A stretch of DNA of 24,598 nucleotides, from positions 1 to 24,598 of the forward strand of contig DFFG01000051.1 in NCBI GenBank assembly GCA_002368795.1, read 5' to 3'. This stretch comes from Eubacterium sp. UBA3782 (GTDB lineage Bacteria; Bacillota; Clostridia; Lachnospirales; Lachnospiraceae). Below, in pieces: positions 23,701 to 24,598 of the stretch (the stretch's first letter is position 1; the number at the start of each line of letters is the position of its first letter). The notes under the pieces were generated by a model. That model made no database searches and was not told the origin of the DNA. It saw only the letters and a program-made list of their open reading frames with translations. A program made the translations under genes and the position numbers.

Positions 23701-23778
23701 GATCAGCAGAGCAAGAAGTGACGCAGAGATTGCAGTCAGACCACGCCATACTTTTGACGGTTTCTTGCCATTACTCAT
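20701..23778 (-). CDS. Membrane-tethered GH3 glycosidase with permuted domain order
   Basis: A 1025-residue glycoside hydrolase family 3 enzyme, probably beta-glucosidase or beta-xylosidase like. The domain order is reversed from the classical one: N-terminal helix (about 13-36), GH3 C-terminal domain (about 75-415, from EEGCVLFKNNGALPI to YPFGYGLSYTTFE, with the EGIYTGYKYYETR block), fibronectin-III-like domain (about 440-530), then the TIM barrel (about 690-930) with PGVNMHRTPYCARNHEYYSEDG, EPKHFAFNHQE and the nucleophile region GYTGWYNTDM (Asp908). A C-terminal helix (about 993-1015) anchors it again. The usual xVVSD or xVVTD is YNTD here, and the barrel tail is Gly/Trp-rich. The start has GGGAGG (23786-23791) seven bases upstream. 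Substrate unknown. Confidence 0.93.
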   Translation of the reverse strand: MSNGKKPSKVWRGLTAISASLLALLIGGNSIATANAAFLNTRLGTSNVEYVDPENNPNTTYFKSDYASIKDIIEAKNALAEQISEEGCVLFKNNGALPIAASDKITLWGANSHYPTLGGMIGSSATFNKDEGQPCYDFEKAFTEKGLSLNTDMIDFYASEAVAGYVRKAGHGVTPSFGMTFENPAAYNVGEIPASEYSDAVMATADNTVGVVILSRDSSEAADYEVTMTSANEADSFERPLALSQNEKDMIELAKAHSTKVIVLLNTSCPMEIDDLKKDDGIGAILWVGHPGINGALGVADVLTGEANPSGHISDTYAVNSTSSPAMVNWGVYMYTNNSKSGAADALTQENKADWYIVEGEGIYTGYKYYETRYEDAILGKGNADSDAGSTSGGAWDYASEVSYPFGYGLSYTTFEQTLDAVDVQIGGESTATVTVTNTGDVAGKSVAQLYVQAPYTEGGVEKSAIQLVGFEKTDILEPGASQTLTVPFDAAYFASYDNTAVKADGTTGAWSLEAGDYYFAIGNGAHEALNNVLAKKTGSEDNLVKIADTDVIAADNAVVWTLDATDIETYSVNVQNQLDTMDLNHYIEGTVEYTTRSDWTKGWTPVESITPTEEMMVGLRNANYEFTENGEGVTWGADNGLTILEMMTVDADGNYESVPDINDPVWQQLVEQVTLDEAIQFIEKGGDDVENIDSILLTRCYANDGPLGFAFDQVAGYAVRWSPDSASEATYTTASDECANYAMTSFPTDPIVAATFNKVLAQQEGELFGEDALWANESSIFAPGVNMHRTPYCARNHEYYSEDGVLTSYIGSAVCQGGESKGLMMEPKHFAFNHQETNRSGVSTFMNEQGAREGELRCFQMIMSNNYASGIMTAFNRAGVQYVGGYAPVLINIARNEWGYTGWYNTDMINGADYMNWRDITIGGGGNCLTSSAYDTSVIGTMAASKGKIEKDTEFQKMMQYNLKFWLYNLAKSNSMNGVSQTTEIHKVLTWYQKAIYAAIAVAALLTLLFAVLGLKKYSDYKKG

Positions 23779-23835
23779 ACTATAACCTCCCTTTTAGTTA
23801 CAGGATACATGTGTACCCCAGTTTCAGTGAGTTTT

Positions 23836-23865
23836 ATTTTACCACAAGGCAGTTTTTTTATTCAA
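23836..23865 (-). promoter_or_regulatory. Candidate promoter of the GH3 gene
   Basis: On the minus strand TTGAAT (23860-23865) and TAAAAT (23836-23841) are 18 bases apart, with an extended TG before the -10 box. It lies between the preceding terminator and the GH3 start and would give a leader of about 50 bases. Moderate match only. Confidence 0.5.
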
Positions 23866-23991
23866 TATGCTGTCGCAAAATGCGATTTTTTCTTCGTCAA
23901 CCGTCAGAATGACAAGATGCGAAAGATATGGTCGAAAATTTCTCCGTCATATCGTTCAGACTTTTTTCTCTCCCTTTCCGGCATCCATATC

Positions 23992-24059
23992 AAAAAACCG
24001 GGCATACCTGCCCGCAGGGAAAGAGCGTGCGCTCCTCCCGGCAAAACAGGTATGCCCGG
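23992..24059 (-). terminator. Large terminator after second GH3 gene
   Basis: CCGGGCATACCTG (23998-24010) and CAGGTATGCCCGG (24047-24059) form a perfect 13-bp stem. The 36-base loop folds further around GAGCG/CGCTC. On the minus strand TTTTTTG follows, so it separates the two GH3 genes into different transcripts. Confidence 0.88.
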
Positions 24060-24081
24060 AATACTTATGATTTACGATGGA

Positions 24082-24598
24082 TTACTTGTTATTTTTGCAT
24101 CTTCTGGCGATCAGGAAAGCACAGCCTGCAATGACAACTGCCATGACCGCATCAAAGATGTACAGCCAGATCTTCCAGGGCGGAAGTACCGACTTGATGA
24201 CCGTCTCCTCGCTGAAGCCGTTCATGGCAGAGCTGTTGACGACGGTGTACAGGATGTCGTGGGCAGAATTCCGCAGTGCCGTCACAAGGGTCGGATTATT
24301 CTCCACACCTTCAATGTTGTAGACGGTCGTATCGGTGTTCAGCCACAGGTCGGTGCCGGCCTGCAGGCCCATGTCGATCCACATGTAACCGCTGTTTGCA
24401 GATGCATAGTCGGTAACCACGATGCCGCGGAAGCCGAACTCATTTGTCAGAACGTTGGTGATCAGACCCTTGTTGGCGCCGCACCAGATGCCGCCGATGC
24501 CGTTGAAGGCTGCCATCATTCCACGGCAGTCAGCCTGCTTGACGGCCATCTCAAACGGAGTCATATAGAGCTCGCGGAGTGCCTGCTCGGTGACAAAG
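24082..24598 (-). CDS. Second permuted GH3 glycosidase, C-terminal part (N-terminus beyond window)
   Basis: About 171 C-terminal residues of another family 3 glycosidase read in from the right edge. The visible part is the end of the TIM barrel: TEQALRELYMTPFEMAVK, GMMAAFNGIGGIWCGANKGLITNVLTNEFGFRGIVVTDYAS, with a classical GIVVTD nucleophile Asp, then a short linker and a membrane helix (IWLYIFDAVMAVVIAGCAFLI) ending in RRCKNNK. Since the barrel comes last and is followed directly by an anchor, this enzyme is most likely permuted like its neighbour. Similarity to the 1025-residue GH3 near the anchor (SAMNGFSEETVIKSVLPPWK against NSMNGVSQTTEIHKVLTWYQ) suggests tandem duplication followed by divergence. 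Confidence 0.88.
   Translation of the reverse strand, partial: FVTEQALRELYMTPFEMAVKQADCRGMMAAFNGIGGIWCGANKGLITNVLTNEFGFRGIVVTDYASANSGYMWIDMGLQAGTDLWLNTDTTVYNIEGVENNPTLVTALRNSAHDILYTVVNSSAMNGFSEETVIKSVLPPWKIWLYIFDAVMAVVIAGCAFLIARRCKNNK

Overview
The window looks like chromosome from a Gram-positive anaerobe of the Clostridia, most likely a gut Lachnospiraceae. The basis is moderately high GC, strong AGGAGG ribosome binding sites, LAAC/VAGC-type lipoproteins, CUT1 sugar transport genes with no local ATPase, a UxaC/UxaE uronate route and membrane-tethered GH3 enzymes. No tRNA, rRNA, CRISPR array, insertion sequence or phage gene was seen. Placement below family level is not possible from the sequence alone.

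Layout, mostly on the minus strand. Positions 1-3474 hold the N-terminal part of a threonyl-tRNA synthetase without a TGS domain, an AraC-type regulator and a URO-D-superfamily protein. Positions 3609-15752 hold the centrepiece, an apparent sugar-acid operon read right to left: LacI-type regulator, solute-binding lipoprotein, two permeases, two more URO-D-superfamily proteins, a cupin, a YesL/DUF624 membrane protein, an SGNH hydrolase, uronate isomerase UxaC and tagaturonate epimerase UxaE. It ends in a roughly 205-base palindrome followed by a strong terminator. Several gene pairs overlap by 4-8 bases. The longer gaps carry stem-loops without U-tracts, which look like mRNA-stabilising or processing elements.

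Positions 15841-19576 hold unrelated genes: an EamA-type exporter, a prephenate dehydratase (plus strand) with a shortened chorismate-mutase region, an unrecognised membrane protein and a VanZ-family protein (plus strand). Positions 19602-24598 hold a small lipoprotein, a four-helix membrane protein, and two tandem GH3 glycosidases in which the usual domain order is permuted and the C-terminus is a membrane anchor. The second GH3 runs off the window.

How the parts could work together: GH3 enzymes at the cell surface may trim oligosaccharides. The ABC importer brings in a uronate-containing sugar. The SGNH hydrolase may remove acyl groups. UxaC and UxaE convert glucuronate or galacturonate into fructuronate/tagaturonate. 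All three URO-D-fold proteins lack the HemE N-terminal signature and carry an H-x-C-G plus distal Cys pattern like zinc-dependent cobamide methyltransferases. The most interesting hypothesis here is therefore that they process an O-methyl group on the imported sugar, for example 4-O-methylglucuronate. That step is inference; no corrinoid protein or reductive activase is visible in the window.
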